The position numbers and the translations under genes were made by a program. The notes beneath the pieces were generated by a model, which had not been told where the DNA came from, ran no database searches, and saw nothing but the letters and a program-made list of their open reading frames with translations. This document shows, piece by piece, positions 33,538 to 41,632 of a stretch of DNA of 42,914 nucleotides; position 1 is the first letter of the stretch; each line of letters starts with the position of its first letter. Location of the stretch: NCBI GenBank assembly GCA_023663725.1, contig JAMPGX010000023.1, positions 1 through 42,914 of the forward strand, written 5' to 3'. This stretch comes from a bacterium (GTDB lineage: Bacteria; Bacillota; Clostridia; Lachnospirales; Lachnospiraceae).

Positions 33538-34820
33538 CACCGCTCACCCTCTTTCCGTTTTTCGGCGACGCCGATCTTCACCGGTGAAAACAGCCTGCTT
33601 AACCAGGCCATACCGCCCCTCCTCTTACGTTCGTACAGCCATATGGTCAGACCCAGACAGAGCAGCGCAAGAGCCGTCAGCAATAACCGATTATACAGGA
33701 AATTGCTTTCCTGACTCTGCCAGAGGATGGTTTGGGTCAGAGAATTATGCCGTATCTGTAGCCTGAAAACTCCCACATCCCCTGTCAGTTTTGTCCCATT
33801 CAGCGATAAAAACCACCATACACATTGCAGGAAAATAGCCAACAGTGGAGAAAACAACTCTGTAAACAATATCCCGACGGCACAGACCGCCAGAATATCC
33901 GGCAGCAGCCACAGAAGCGCCATACCCAGCCCGCTGCCCCAGCCGATGCTCATCTGAGGGTACATGCCTCCCACCTTATACACCGTATAGACCAAAGTCA
34001 GCAGTACCGGAATGCTCATACAGCACACCAGCGCCAGATAGCGTGTACCCACGATCCGCACCGTAGAACTTTTTCGAGTATAGATCAGGGACTGCATACG
34101 CGCCCTCCGATCGAGCTGCCACAGGGCCGCCGCCACAAAGACAGGCATCACCGCCAGATCTATCCCCATATAGTCGCAGTGCAGCCGCAGATAGGCCTTG
34201 CCCAGTTCCCCGGGAGCCATTATAGCCTCATACTCCGCCAACGCCTCCTCATAGGTCATGGGCGCTCTGCCAAAGTAAGCGGCCAGCGAATCCCTCGCAT
34301 AGCTGCTGCCGCCGCCGATCAAAGCGTCCGCCTTCTCCATCAGCTCACAGAAACGCTCGTAAGTCAGGCTATCCGGCAGACTGTATTCGGGAAGTACCAT
34401 TCCCTGATAAAAAAACACCGGAGCGCCGTTTTCGTCCAGTCCCCCACCAGAAAATCGCGCCTCGGAAAAATCCTTAAAGCCGTCTATCTCCTCCCCTGTA
34501 AGTCCCGTTAGTTCTTCCAGGACAGAACGCATCTCCAGCCTCCTACTCTCCTTGAGGCGGACATTTTTATAGAGTCCGATGGGGTAGGCAGTATAGCTTC
34601 CGGACAGATATTCCCCCAACAGACTTTCGACCGCCGCAGGCATGATAAGCTGCGGGTCCTCCCGTATGGTCTGACCGTAATCAGCCTGGCCCGGGCTGGG
34701 TCTTGTAATCATGCGCAGATCATTACTGTACTGCGTCGTATACATCGCGAATACTGTCACCACAAACAGAACAAAGGTCATGGAGCAGACTACTTTTTTA
34801 CATTCCTTGAAAAACAACAT
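33537..34820 (-). CDS. ABC transporter membrane subunit
   Basis: A 427-residue membrane protein: one N-terminal membrane segment (about 10-28), a large extracytoplasmic domain (about 30-210), then five or six membrane segments to the basic C-terminus. This layout resembles ABC-2 type or antimicrobial-peptide-related permeases with an external sensing domain. Its ATG overlaps the stop of the ATPase gene by one base (TGATG), and the next gene overlaps likewise, showing tight translational coupling. Substrate export of a peptide or membrane-active compound is a guess from the adjacent two-component system. Confidence 0.75.
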   Translation of the reverse strand: MLFFKECKKVVCSMTFVLFVVTVFAMYTTQYSNDLRMITRPSPGQADYGQTIREDPQLIMPAAVESLLGEYLSGSYTAYPIGLYKNVRLKESRRLEMRSVLEELTGLTGEEIDGFKDFSEARFSGGGLDENGAPVFFYQGMVLPEYSLPDSLTYERFCELMEKADALIGGGSSYARDSLAAYFGRAPMTYEEALAEYEAIMAPGELGKAYLRLHCDYMGIDLAVMPVFVAAALWQLDRRARMQSLIYTRKSSTVRIVGTRYLALVCCMSIPVLLTLVYTVYKVGGMYPQMSIGWGSGLGMALLWLLPDILAVCAVGILFTELFSPLLAIFLQCVWWFLSLNGTKLTGDVGVFRLQIRHNSLTQTILWQSQESNFLYNRLLLTALALLCLGLTIWLYERKRRGGMAWLSRLFSPVKIGVAEKRKEGER

Positions 34821-35746
34821 CAGATATCACCTCCCACGATCTCGCAGCCATGCTGGTGCAGGCAGTACATATAGGCGTCCTCGCAGTTGGGCATGGCCTC
34901 TCTGACTCCGGCGGGCAGCTCGTCGGCAGCGGACAGCCCCGGCTCTTCATCCGCCAGAAAGCGCACCGTCACCGTGTGCTCGCTGCGCAGCATACCAGTC
35001 ACGATAAAATCCCGTTTTACCCTGGCCAGCAGATTTGCCGGAACCTCCGCCGTATATACCTTGCCTCTGGCGTTCTCCAACAGCTCCGTCACCGTCCCGC
35101 TCCACAACAGCTCCCCGTCATTTAATATGGCGATATTCTCACAGGTGGCTTCTATATCTCCCACTATATGGGTAGACAGGATCACAATGCGCTCCTCGGC
35201 CACCTCACAGAGCAAATTGCGAAAACGAATCCTCTCCTCCGGGTCCAGCCCTGCCGTGGGCTCATCCACGATCAGCACTCTGGGGTCGTGAAGCAGGGCC
35301 TGGGCAATGCCCAGCCTCCGTTTCATACCGCCGGAGAGACTCTTTACCCTGCTCCTCTTTTTTTCGGTCAGATTGACCCGCTTGAGCAGCATGCCGATCC
35401 GCTTCTGTCGCAGGGCCTTGGGCATCCCCGACAACATCCCCAGATAGTCCAGACACTCATAGACCGTCATATTGGGATACATGGAAAAATCCTGGGGCAG
35501 ATATCCGGTGATACTGCGAATCTCCCTGGCATGGCTGATGGGAATGCCGCACACGGATATCTCCCCCGCCTGCTTTTCATGCAGTGTGACCAGCGTTTTC
35601 ATCAGCGTGGTTTTGCCCGCGCCGTTCCTTCCCAGCAGTCCGAACATGCCCTGCTCGATATTCAGACTCACATCCTTCAAAGCCTGCTTTTTGCCATAGT
35701 ACTTATCCACATGGCTGATAATGATGCAATTATCCTTTTGGTTCAT
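34820..35746 (-). CDS. ABC transporter ATP-binding protein
   Basis: A 308-residue ATPase energising the two following membrane subunits. Walker A is GRNGAGKT (39-46), Q-loop Gln85 (YLPQDF), signature LSGGM (137-141), Walker B VLIVDE (157-162) and the H-loop STHIV. The C-terminal 90 residues are a domain typical of ABC-2 exporters such as bacitracin or lantibiotic-type systems. The gene is preceded by a hairpin and by the same 19-base box found in front of the response regulator gene, so its expression is probably under that regulator. Confidence 0.92.
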   Translation of the reverse strand: MNQKDNCIIISHVDKYYGKKQALKDVSLNIEQGMFGLLGRNGAGKTTLMKTLVTLHEKQAGEISVCGIPISHAREIRSITGYLPQDFSMYPNMTVYECLDYLGMLSGMPKALRQKRIGMLLKRVNLTEKKRSRVKSLSGGMKRRLGIAQALLHDPRVLIVDEPTAGLDPEERIRFRNLLCEVAEERIVILSTHIVGDIEATCENIAILNDGELLWSGTVTELLENARGKVYTAEVPANLLARVKRDFIVTGMLRSEHTVTVRFLADEEPGLSAADELPAGVREAMPNCEDAYMYCLHQHGCEIVGGDI

Positions 35747-35766
35747 GATCTGTCATCCTCCAATCC

Positions 35767-35794
35767 AAAAATGGTGTGGATCCCTCCACACCAT
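35767..35794 (-). terminator. Hairpin with T tract between the histidine kinase and ABC genes
   Basis: On the minus strand a perfect 10-bp stem, ATGGTGTGGA / TCCACACCAT, with a 4-base loop is followed by TTTTTGG. It can terminate the two-component transcript before the ABC genes. It also covers the place where a -10 element for the ABC promoter would be expected, so it may act as an attenuator. Confidence 0.7.
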
Positions 35795-35810
35795 CAGCCT
35801 ACCGCACATC

Positions 35811-35829
35811 TATCAACTTTTTATCTACT
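35811..35829 (-). promoter_or_regulatory. Predicted response-regulator box upstream of the ABC operon
   Basis: AGTAGATAAAAAGTTGATA on the minus strand, identical over 19 bases to the box in front of the regulator's own gene (37916-37934). It contains GTAGATA and GTTGATA, 11 bp apart as expected for tandem OmpR/PhoB-type binding. Its end supplies a TTGATA -35-like element. A matching -10 17 bases on is poor (TGGTGT), consistent with activation being needed. It overlaps the last codons of the kinase gene. Confidence 0.65.
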
Positions 35830-37161
35830 CTGAGTCATCTTATCTATATTTTTTGAACCGAGCCTGAAGCGGGCCGTCACCCGCCCGCCGCGGACCGCGT
35901 TGGACAGCGCCAGACTGCCGCCGCACCTGGCGCAGATCAGGCGGCAAATATATAATCCCAGGCCAAAGTGGAACTGCTCCATCTGTCCCTCTCCCCGGTA
36001 AAACGGGTCCGCCGCATGCTGCAGATCATCCGGACTAAAACCGACGCCGTCATCCTCCACCGTGATCTCCAGATACCTCTCCGACTCCTCCTGAGACGTT
36101 AGCCGCTCTCCCTCCGCCACCTGCACCGTCACCAGTAGACGCTCCCTGGCATAGCGAACTGCGTTGGACACCAGATTTTCACACACCTCCAGCACCAGCG
36201 CCTCATCCAGACACAGGATTCCCTCTCCATCAAAAGAAAAGGAGATGTCTATCTGCGCCTGCCCCAATATTTCACACATGTTTCTGAGCTTCTCGCGCAG
36301 TTCCGATGCCTTTACCGGCGCTGTCTCCGGCTCCAGATCTTCCAGCTTCCGGATGCTGCTCATCTTCTGCGTATAGCTCTCCAGCCTGCGTATCTGCCCG
36401 TTCATCATCCCCAGTATCTCCAAGAGCTTGTCCTGCGATATCCTGCCCTCCGGCACATACCGCTCCAGCATCTCCCCATAGCCCTTCAGCACGGTGATAG
36501 GAGTGCGCATGTCGTGGGCAAAAGCGGCGTTCAGCCTCTTCCTCTCCTCCAATTGCTGCCAGGTGGAACGATTGTTCTGATACAGCGCTGTCCGCATCTT
36601 CTCAAAGCCGTTCCGCAGTTGTCCCAGCTCATTGTCCTTCACCGGCTCCAGTTCAAAATCCAGGCAGTTGTCCGCAATCTTCTCCGATGCCTCCCGCAAT
36701 ACCCGAAGAGGCTTTTCTATCTCCCTCTTGTAAAATATCCACACTGTCACTCCCACACAGGCCAGGATCCACAGCGGGATCAGGATAAACTGGGAAGAGC
36801 TGATCGCCTCGTAGATTATTTTTTGTGGTGAATTCAACTTGTCCCCATTATATGCTATATGCTCTTCTCCCTTATAAGAGTGATGCAAATATCCGTCCGG
36901 ATCTACATAGAGCTCGTAACCGCCATCCCAGATGCGAACACTCCCGTCCATATATTTTGAAGAAAACCAGTCCTGCACATAATTGGTTCCTATCCCGATC
37001 GCCATGGTTCCCAGCCATGCCAGTACCGCGCAGATCGGGATACAGTAATACAGAACATGCCGCAGAGACCTGCGCCGTTTCCGCCGCCAGAGATGGCGCA
37101 GTCCCCGCTTTCCGGCATACACGGTCTGAGCTTCCCTGCCTGCTTCTCTCATTTCTTCCAT
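35821..37161 (-). CDS. Membrane sensor histidine kinase
   Basis: A 446-residue kinase. It has a basic cytoplasmic N-terminus, TM1 (about 35-58), an extracytoplasmic loop of 65 residues, TM2 (about 124-144), HAMP-like linker, HisKA with His216 (FAHDMRTPITVLKGYGEM), and a HATPase domain with ENLVSNAVRYA, VEDDGVGF and FGLGLYICR. It partners the response regulator encoded just upstream. Two starts are possible: the ATG at 37161 inside the regulator's 3' end, or the ATG at 37152 that overlaps its stop as ATGA. The short loop suggests sensing near the membrane, possibly through the ABC exporter encoded next. Confidence 0.93.
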   Translation of the reverse strand: MEEMREAGREAQTVYAGKRGLRHLWRRKRRRSLRHVLYYCIPICAVLAWLGTMAIGIGTNYVQDWFSSKYMDGSVRIWDGGYELYVDPDGYLHHSYKGEEHIAYNGDKLNSPQKIIYEAISSSQFILIPLWILACVGVTVWIFYKREIEKPLRVLREASEKIADNCLDFELEPVKDNELGQLRNGFEKMRTALYQNNRSTWQQLEERKRLNAAFAHDMRTPITVLKGYGEMLERYVPEGRISQDKLLEILGMMNGQIRRLESYTQKMSSIRKLEDLEPETAPVKASELREKLRNMCEILGQAQIDISFSFDGEGILCLDEALVLEVCENLVSNAVRYARERLLVTVQVAEGERLTSQEESERYLEITVEDDGVGFSPDDLQHAADPFYRGEGQMEQFHFGLGLYICRLICARCGGSLALSNAVRGGRVTARFRLGSKNIDKMTQSR

Positions 37162-37820
37162 CTATATCCCATCCCCCACACTGTCTCCAGATGATATTCC
37201 TCGCCATATTCCTTGAGCTTGGCCCGTATCCGGCGCACATGCTCCGCCACCACACTGCTGTCCCCCTCTGCGTCATAGCCCCAGAGCTTCTCATAGATCC
37301 TCTCCTTGTCAAAGACCTGCCCCGGATGCAGCGACAGCAGCTCGATTATCTCGTATTCTTTTTTCGCGAAAGGGATCACCGGCCCCTCCACCGCCACTGT
37401 CCTGGCGGTATAATCTATGACCATCCTTCCCCAGAACCGCACGTTGGCGTCCGCCTTACAGCGATGCTCCCGACGGATATGAGCCGCTACTCTGGCACCC
37501 AGCTCCTCCATGGAAAAGGGCTTCTGGATATAGTCGTCTCCTCCCGCCGCAAAGCCCTGTATCTTGTCGCTGTCCTCCACCCGCGCCGTCAGGAACAGGA
37601 TGGGGCAGGAGACATAATCCCGTATCCTGCGGCACACCGCCAGACCGTCCATATGAGGCATATTGATATCCAGCAGGATCAGGTCCGGCTGCTTGAGGGC
37701 CAATTCCAGCGCCTTTTCCCCGCTGCCGGCCGTCAACGTCTCATAGCCGTTTAACTCGAAATAGTCTTTGATCATGCTGACCACATCCGGCTCGTCGTCC
37801 ACAATCAGTATCTTATGCAT
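37149..37820 (-). CDS. OmpR/PhoB-family response regulator
   Basis: A 223-residue regulator. The receiver domain has the acidic pair Asp8-Asp9, phospho-acceptor Asp51 (LILLDINMPHMDG), Thr78 and Lys100 (YIQKPFS). A winged-helix DNA-binding domain follows (about 128-222) with VFDKERIYEKLWGYDAEGDSSVVAEHVRRIRAKL as the recognition region. It is predicted to bind the 19-base direct-repeat box in front of its own gene and in front of the ABC genes. The kinase gene overlaps its 3' end. Promoter elements are seen at 37893-37921. Confidence 0.95.
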   Translation of the reverse strand: MHKILIVDDEPDVVSMIKDYFELNGYETLTAGSGEKALELALKQPDLILLDINMPHMDGLAVCRRIRDYVSCPILFLTARVEDSDKIQGFAAGGDDYIQKPFSMEELGARVAAHIRREHRCKADANVRFWGRMVIDYTARTVAVEGPVIPFAKKEYEIIELLSLHPGQVFDKERIYEKLWGYDAEGDSSVVAEHVRRIRAKLKEYGEEYHLETVWGMGYRWKK

Positions 37821-37892
37821 AAAAAGATTCCGCCTTTCCCGTTATCTGTCCTCGGGCCCTCGCCAACCGGCAAGTTCCGCGGCCCTTCACTC

Positions 37893-37934
37893 AGCATAAC
37901 AGTATAAGGCGGAAATATCAACTTTTTATCTACT
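37893..37934 (-). promoter_or_regulatory. Promoter and regulator box of the two-component operon
   Basis: The box AGTAGATAAAAAGTTGATA (37934-37916) ends in the -35 element TTGATA. A 17-bp spacer and TATGCT as -10 (37898-37893) follow, with transcription predicted to start near 37886. The same box precedes the ABC operon, supporting autoregulation plus exporter control. Confidence 0.7.
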
Positions 37935-37943
37935 TTTCATGGC

Positions 37944-38861
37944 TTATAGCTGTCTGGACACGATATTGTTGCCGTCGATCTGTACTCCCTCGATGCTGCT
38001 CACATAGCGGGACAGACGAGCATAGCCGTAATCCTTGTACTTAAAATCCGGAAATTGCTCATGGAGCTGCTGTCCCAGAATCTCCAACTTAATACGCTGC
38101 TCCGCCCTGCGGATTATAAACTGCTGCACATTGGTCTCCATATTGACAGGCACACCCTGACCGCCCCTCACGACCAGGATCGTGGTACCCTGCTTGACGA
38201 TCTTGAACTTGGTTGCCTCGGTGATGAATTTCATCATGGAGCTATAGCCGTAATTGCGCTCGTCAAAATCGGGATAGAGCCTCTGCAGATTGCTCTTGAC
38301 CATCCCCAGATTGGCGGGCTCTCCATTGTTCTCGCACTCCTGCAGCAGATTATTGATCGCGGACTTGATCTCCCCGATGGGTGTAATCGAATCCTTCTCC
38401 ACCACGGGCTTGTCCCCCTTGGACTCGTCATCCACAATCTTGTCCAGGAATTTATACTCGTCGCAGACGGCGATAAAGGTCTTGGAGGCGTCGCTCTTGC
38501 CCATGCCGATCACGGACTTGCCCTCCTCGCGCAGACGGCTCACCAGACGGGTGAAATCGCTGTCCGAGGTCACGATACAGAAGCCGTCTATGCTGCCCTT
38601 GTACAAGATATCCATGGCGTCGATGACCAACATGATATCCGCCGCATTCTTGGCCGTGGAGTAACGGGACTGCTGTATGGGCACGATGGCGTACTTGAGC
38701 GCTTTCTTGTTCCAACTGTCCAGCGTTGGATTCGTAAAGTCCCCATACATCCTCTGATATGTGATAATCCCGTATTTTTTTAACTCGCTGATGATCACAT
38801 CCACATATTTGGAACTGGTATTCTCCGCGTCGATGAGCAGCGCATATTTTCTCTCTTCCAT
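37944..38861 (-). CDS. NYN-domain RNase-like protein with two OST-HTH/LOTUS domains
   Basis: A 305-residue cytoplasmic protein. The N-terminal NYN (LabA/DUF88-like, PIN-type) nuclease fold has acidic residues in LIDAEN (Asp11), ADIMLVIDAMD and VTSDSDF that can bind metal. Two C-terminal LOTUS/OST-HTH modules follow: one at about 158-227 (IGEIKSAINNLLQ...DERNYGYSSMMKFI) and one at about 245-300 (ILGQQLHEQFPDFKYKDYGYARLSRYV). LOTUS domains bind RNA, so a role in RNA cleavage or turnover is likely. The ATG at 38861 has GGGAG eight bases upstream. An extended -10 promoter lies about 80 bases upstream. Confidence 0.85.
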   Translation of the reverse strand: MEERKYALLIDAENTSSKYVDVIISELKKYGIITYQRMYGDFTNPTLDSWNKKALKYAIVPIQQSRYSTAKNAADIMLVIDAMDILYKGSIDGFCIVTSDSDFTRLVSRLREEGKSVIGMGKSDASKTFIAVCDEYKFLDKIVDDESKGDKPVVEKDSITPIGEIKSAINNLLQECENNGEPANLGMVKSNLQRLYPDFDERNYGYSSMMKFITEATKFKIVKQGTTILVVRGGQGVPVNMETNVQQFIIRRAEQRIKLEILGQQLHEQFPDFKYKDYGYARLSRYVSSIEGVQIDGNNIVSRQL

Positions 38862-38943
38862 TTCTAAACTCCCATCTGCCCTCATTTTATACTCACTGAC
38901 AGCTTCACCTTCAGGGTCAGATTCTCGGTGGTGTCTACTTCAG

Positions 38944-38952
38944 ATTATAGCA
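38944..38952 (-). promoter_or_regulatory. Extended -10 promoter of the NYN gene
   Basis: On the minus strand TGCTATAAT, a perfect TATAAT with the TGn extension; the -35 region is weak. Transcription would start near 38937, giving a leader of about 75 bases containing a short CTGAC / GTCAG hairpin. Confidence 0.55.
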
Positions 38953-38979
38953 CACATTGCCTCTCTTTAACAGCTTTTC

Positions 38980-39138
38980 TTATGCAGAATCCGAATCGCT
39001 TTTATTTAATATCGCTTTTATTTCCGGAATTGTCCTTCCCTCCAGACGCCAATCCTTAATTTTCAGAATTTGCAGTACGCTTTGCTCCCTCTTATACCGT
39101 CCGGTCAAATCTTCCTCGGCCTGTTCAAACGGCAGCAT
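38980..39138 (-). pseudogene. Small open frame, possible gene remnant
   Basis: A 52-residue frame from the ATG at 39138 reads MLPFEQAEEDLTGRY and later DWRLEGRTIPEIKAILNKSD before a stop. The residue mix is protein-like (helical, charged), unlike random sequence, and the frame extends a few codons upstream to a stop. The ribosome binding site (GAAGAAGGG) abuts the ATG, which is poor for initiation. I recognise no family. It may be the 3' fragment of a lost gene. The rest of the 38862-39173 gap shows only the NYN promoter. Confidence 0.4.
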
Positions 39139-39173
39139 CCCTTCTTCCGTGACGAATTACCTGAAAATCCATT

Positions 39174-39671
39174 TTAATTCCGAATAGGGCGCTCATAATT
39201 TACCAGGGTCATCCTGTCGTTCACGATCTCCTCTGCTCCAACCCTCACAAAGCCGCATTTCTCATACAAGTGACAGTTCCCCAGCTCCTGCTTGATCGTA
39301 TCCAGCTTCCATGTGACGATCTCAGGATATAGCTTGAATATTTTCTGGATCACCGACTGCGCAATTCCTCTGTTCTGGTACTTCGGGATGACGAAGAGCG
39401 GGGATATCCACGCTACATTTTTGATCTGCACCGCGCCCCGATGACGGCTCACTCTGATTCCGCCGACAGGCACAGCCTCGACATAGATCAGATAGAAATC
39501 CGCATTCGGGTCCTCAACCTTTTTCAGCAATCTCTCTTCCGACTCTTTGGCCGGACTGGTTTCATCATCCTGATATTTCTCATACAGCGGCATAAACGCT
39601 TCTATCTGTAATCTGTAAAGCAATTTGATATCCTGGCCGGTTGCCCGTACCAATTCCATTTTCTCCCGCAT
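39174..39671 (-). CDS. GNAT N-acetyltransferase
   Basis: A 165-residue acetyltransferase. The GNAT core is visible: FYLIYVEAVPVGGIRVSR as strands 2-3, SPLFVIPKYQNRGIAQSVI with the acetyl-CoA loop (PKYQNRGIA), and LYEKCGFVRVG near the end. The substrate is unknown. GGAGGGAGGACGCG precedes the ATG. It follows the HAD phosphatase gene by 21 bp on the same strand and is probably co-transcribed with it. Confidence 0.88.
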   Translation of the reverse strand: MREKMELVRATGQDIKLLYRLQIEAFMPLYEKYQDDETSPAKESEERLLKKVEDPNADFYLIYVEAVPVGGIRVSRHRGAVQIKNVAWISPLFVIPKYQNRGIAQSVIQKIFKLYPEIVTWKLDTIKQELGNCHLYEKCGFVRVGAEEIVNDRMTLVNYERPIRN

Positions 39672-39692
39672 CGCGTCCTCCCTCCGAGCGCA

Positions 39693-40505
39693 TTAAAATA
39701 TCGCGTTTTCTCTGAGCCATCTGGCAACCCCGTCGTGCTGATTTGAGCCGATAATGCCTGTGGCCATCTTCCGCAGGGCGGGATCGGCATTGGCAACGGC
39801 ATAACATTCATCCGACATCTCAAACATATCCATATCGTTCTTCCCATCGCCAAAGGTAATCAGCCTGTCACAGTTCAGCTTCTCCTTCAGTTCCCTGATC
39901 GCATAGGATTTAGATGCCTTAAGGGGCATGATCTCAAGCCATTGCTCTCCCGTATAGATGTCCCTCTGATATACGACATGATACCGTTCCCGGTACTTTT
40001 CACGCAGCGGCCCTAATTTCTCAGGGGTATCGATGCATGTGAGATAAAACGGTTTTCCCTGTGCCAACTCATCCGGCGTGCTTACGATATTGACACGTCT
40101 GTCGCCCTGCCTGCTGCGCAAAAATTTCTGCATCCCCGCCGTGCATTTTTCCGGTATATAGGAAAATTTCTCAACACCGTCGATGTAAGCGTACACGATC
40201 GGAAAGATGTCTTGGGAAAACAATTCCGCAAACACATCTCTGATGTCATGCTCAAAATAATGAGCCACAAGAATCTCCTCTGTCACATTGTCGATGACAA
40301 ATGCCCCGTTGTATACAATCAGCGGAAAATGTGTGTTAAGCCCCGCTGTGACCCTCTTGGCGGTGATCAGGGACCTCGCTGTCGCGTAGGAAAAAAGCAT
40401 TCCTTTTGCCGTCAATTCATTTATCGTGTCGATCGTGAACGGGGACAGTGTCTCGTCGCTTCTCAGCAAGGTTCCGTCCAAATCCGATACATATAGGGTA
40501 CGCAT
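39693..40505 (-). CDS. Cof-type HAD-superfamily phosphatase
   Basis: A 270-residue cytoplasmic phosphatase. Motif I is DLDGT with Asp8 and Asp10, motif II lies in FSYATARS, Lys near 200 is in LKASKSYAIREL, and motif IV is FGDGKNDMDMF. The C2-type cap places it with Cof/YbjI-like enzymes that hydrolyse sugar phosphates, flavin mononucleotide or similar. The substrate is not inferable here. TAGGAGGAAG lies upstream of the ATG. It is between the small unknown gene and the GNAT gene on the same strand. Confidence 0.92.
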   Translation of the reverse strand: MRTLYVSDLDGTLLRSDETLSPFTIDTINELTAKGMLFSYATARSLITAKRVTAGLNTHFPLIVYNGAFVIDNVTEEILVAHYFEHDIRDVFAELFSQDIFPIVYAYIDGVEKFSYIPEKCTAGMQKFLRSRQGDRRVNIVSTPDELAQGKPFYLTCIDTPEKLGPLREKYRERYHVVYQRDIYTGEQWLEIMPLKASKSYAIRELKEKLNCDRLITFGDGKNDMDMFEMSDECYAVANADPALRKMATGIIGSNQHDGVARWLRENAIF

Positions 40506-40518
40506 ATTAAACTTCCTC

Positions 40519-40863
40519 CTAGAATGTCCTCAAGGAATCCAATTGGCCGTCGTTACTATTTTTTCTGTTCACCTGCCTGTCAGATTCCTTTTTCTGTGTT
40601 TCACAATATAGTCGCTTTATCATATTTAAAGCTTTATCCGTCGGCACTCCTCTATCTCCAAGTCTATAAAATACTTCCCTAATAAGGTCTGGATCATTTA
40701 AAATGTACAATGTCTCTACTTCTTTTCTGCATACATTTATCTTTTCCTCATTTTCACTTGTGAGGAAATCCCTGATGCATCTATCTAACTCTGAGTAATC
40801 TACAGACCAATTAAAATAACTTTGGATAAAATAGCCAATCGTTTTAAATTGATTGATATTCAT
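40519..40863 (-). CDS. Small protein of unknown function
   Basis: A 114-residue soluble, mostly helical protein (INQFKTIGYFIQSYFNWSVDYSELDRCIRDFL near the N-terminus), AT-rich compared with its neighbours. The ATG at 40863 has GGAAGGG nine bases upstream; the ATG at 40902 has no binding site. Size, charge and isolation recall immunity-type proteins of toxin systems, but no partner toxin is present and I make no functional claim. It ends 13 bp before the HAD gene and may be the first gene of that transcript. Confidence 0.5.
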   Translation of the reverse strand: MNINQFKTIGYFIQSYFNWSVDYSELDRCIRDFLTSENEEKINVCRKEVETLYILNDPDLIREVFYRLGDRGVPTDKALNMIKRLYCETQKKESDRQVNRKNSNDGQLDSLRTF

Positions 40864-41001
40864 CTCACAAAACCCTTCCAAGCTCTTGTCTAGTCTTTTC
40901 ATTGACGTATATTAAAAATATTGTATTGGATTTTTCCCTATGTGTCAAATCTCTCTGCCCATTTTACGCCGACGCTGTGGATGAAGATTCAGGTAAGTCA
41001 T

Positions 41002-41030
41002 TTGACGAAATATGAGCGGTATAGTACACT
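41002..41030 (+). promoter_or_regulatory. Promoter of the GNAT gene at 41074
   Basis: TTGACG (41002-41007), a 17-bp spacer and TACACT (41025-41030). Transcription would start near 41037, about 37 bases before the ATG, leaving room for the AAGGAG ribosome binding site. Confidence 0.6.
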
Positions 41031-41073
41031 GGGAATAGATCTCGTGAGAACGGATACTTTTAAGGAGCGCTCT

Positions 41074-41550
41074 ATGGACTATTGTATACGCGAAATACAA
41101 AAACAGGAATATCCTCTGCTGGTTGACTTTCTATACGAGGCGATCTTCATTCCAACGGGAGTTGAGCCTCCGCCCAGAAGCATTATCGAAGCTCCCGAAT
41201 TACAGGTTTATATCGAGCGCTTCGGAGAGTTGCCAGACGACAGGGGACTGGTCGCAGAGGTTGACGGCAAAATTGTCGGCGCCGTGTGGGTTCGTGTGAT
41301 GAATGATTACGGACACATCGATAGCGAAACGCCCTCCCTGGCGATTTCCCTCTACCGGCAATATCGGGGCTTGGGCATGGGCACAGCGATGTTGAAGGCC
41401 ATTCTCGCACTGCTGAGAGACGAGGGATATCATCGCGTTTCTCTCTCTGTACAAAAAGCGAATGCCGCGGCAAGACTGTATCTCAGGCTTGGCTTTGAGA
41501 TCGTTCGGGAACATGAGGAAGAATACCTCATGGCATACGCGCTAAAATAG
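41074..41550 (+). CDS. GNAT N-acetyltransferase
   Basis: A 158-residue acetyltransferase. The first half carries LLVDFLYEAIFIPTGVEPPPRSI, then LVAEVDGKIVGAVWVRVM. The acetyl-CoA loop is in LYRQYRGLGMGTAML (pattern RGxGxG), and SVQKANAAARLYLRLGFEIV is the C-terminal motif B. The ATG at 41074 follows AAGGAGCGCTCT and lies after a good promoter; the longer frame upstream is not supported. The substrate is unknown. Confidence 0.88.
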   Translation: MDYCIREIQKQEYPLLVDFLYEAIFIPTGVEPPPRSIIEAPELQVYIERFGELPDDRGLVAEVDGKIVGAVWVRVMNDYGHIDSETPSLAISLYRQYRGLGMGTAMLKAILALLRDEGYHRVSLSVQKANAAARLYLRLGFEIVREHEEEYLMAYALK

Positions 41551-41554
41551 GCAT

Positions 41555-41583
41555 TTGACATAATTTTTTTATTTTGATAGGAT
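41555..41583 (+). promoter_or_regulatory. Promoter of the transglutaminase-like gene
   Basis: TTGACA (41555-41560), a 17-bp T-rich spacer and TAGGAT (41578-41583). Transcription would start near 41590. It begins only a few bases after the preceding GNAT stop codon. Confidence 0.65.
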
Positions 41584-41632
41584 GGATCTTAGGCAGATGA
41601 TGACGGAAAAATAGAAAGGTTATGGAAATCAA

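Noticed and set aside
40519-40863. Small gene as an immunity protein or antitoxin
   Set aside because: Only size and composition suggest it; no toxin gene adjoins and no family motif was recognised.
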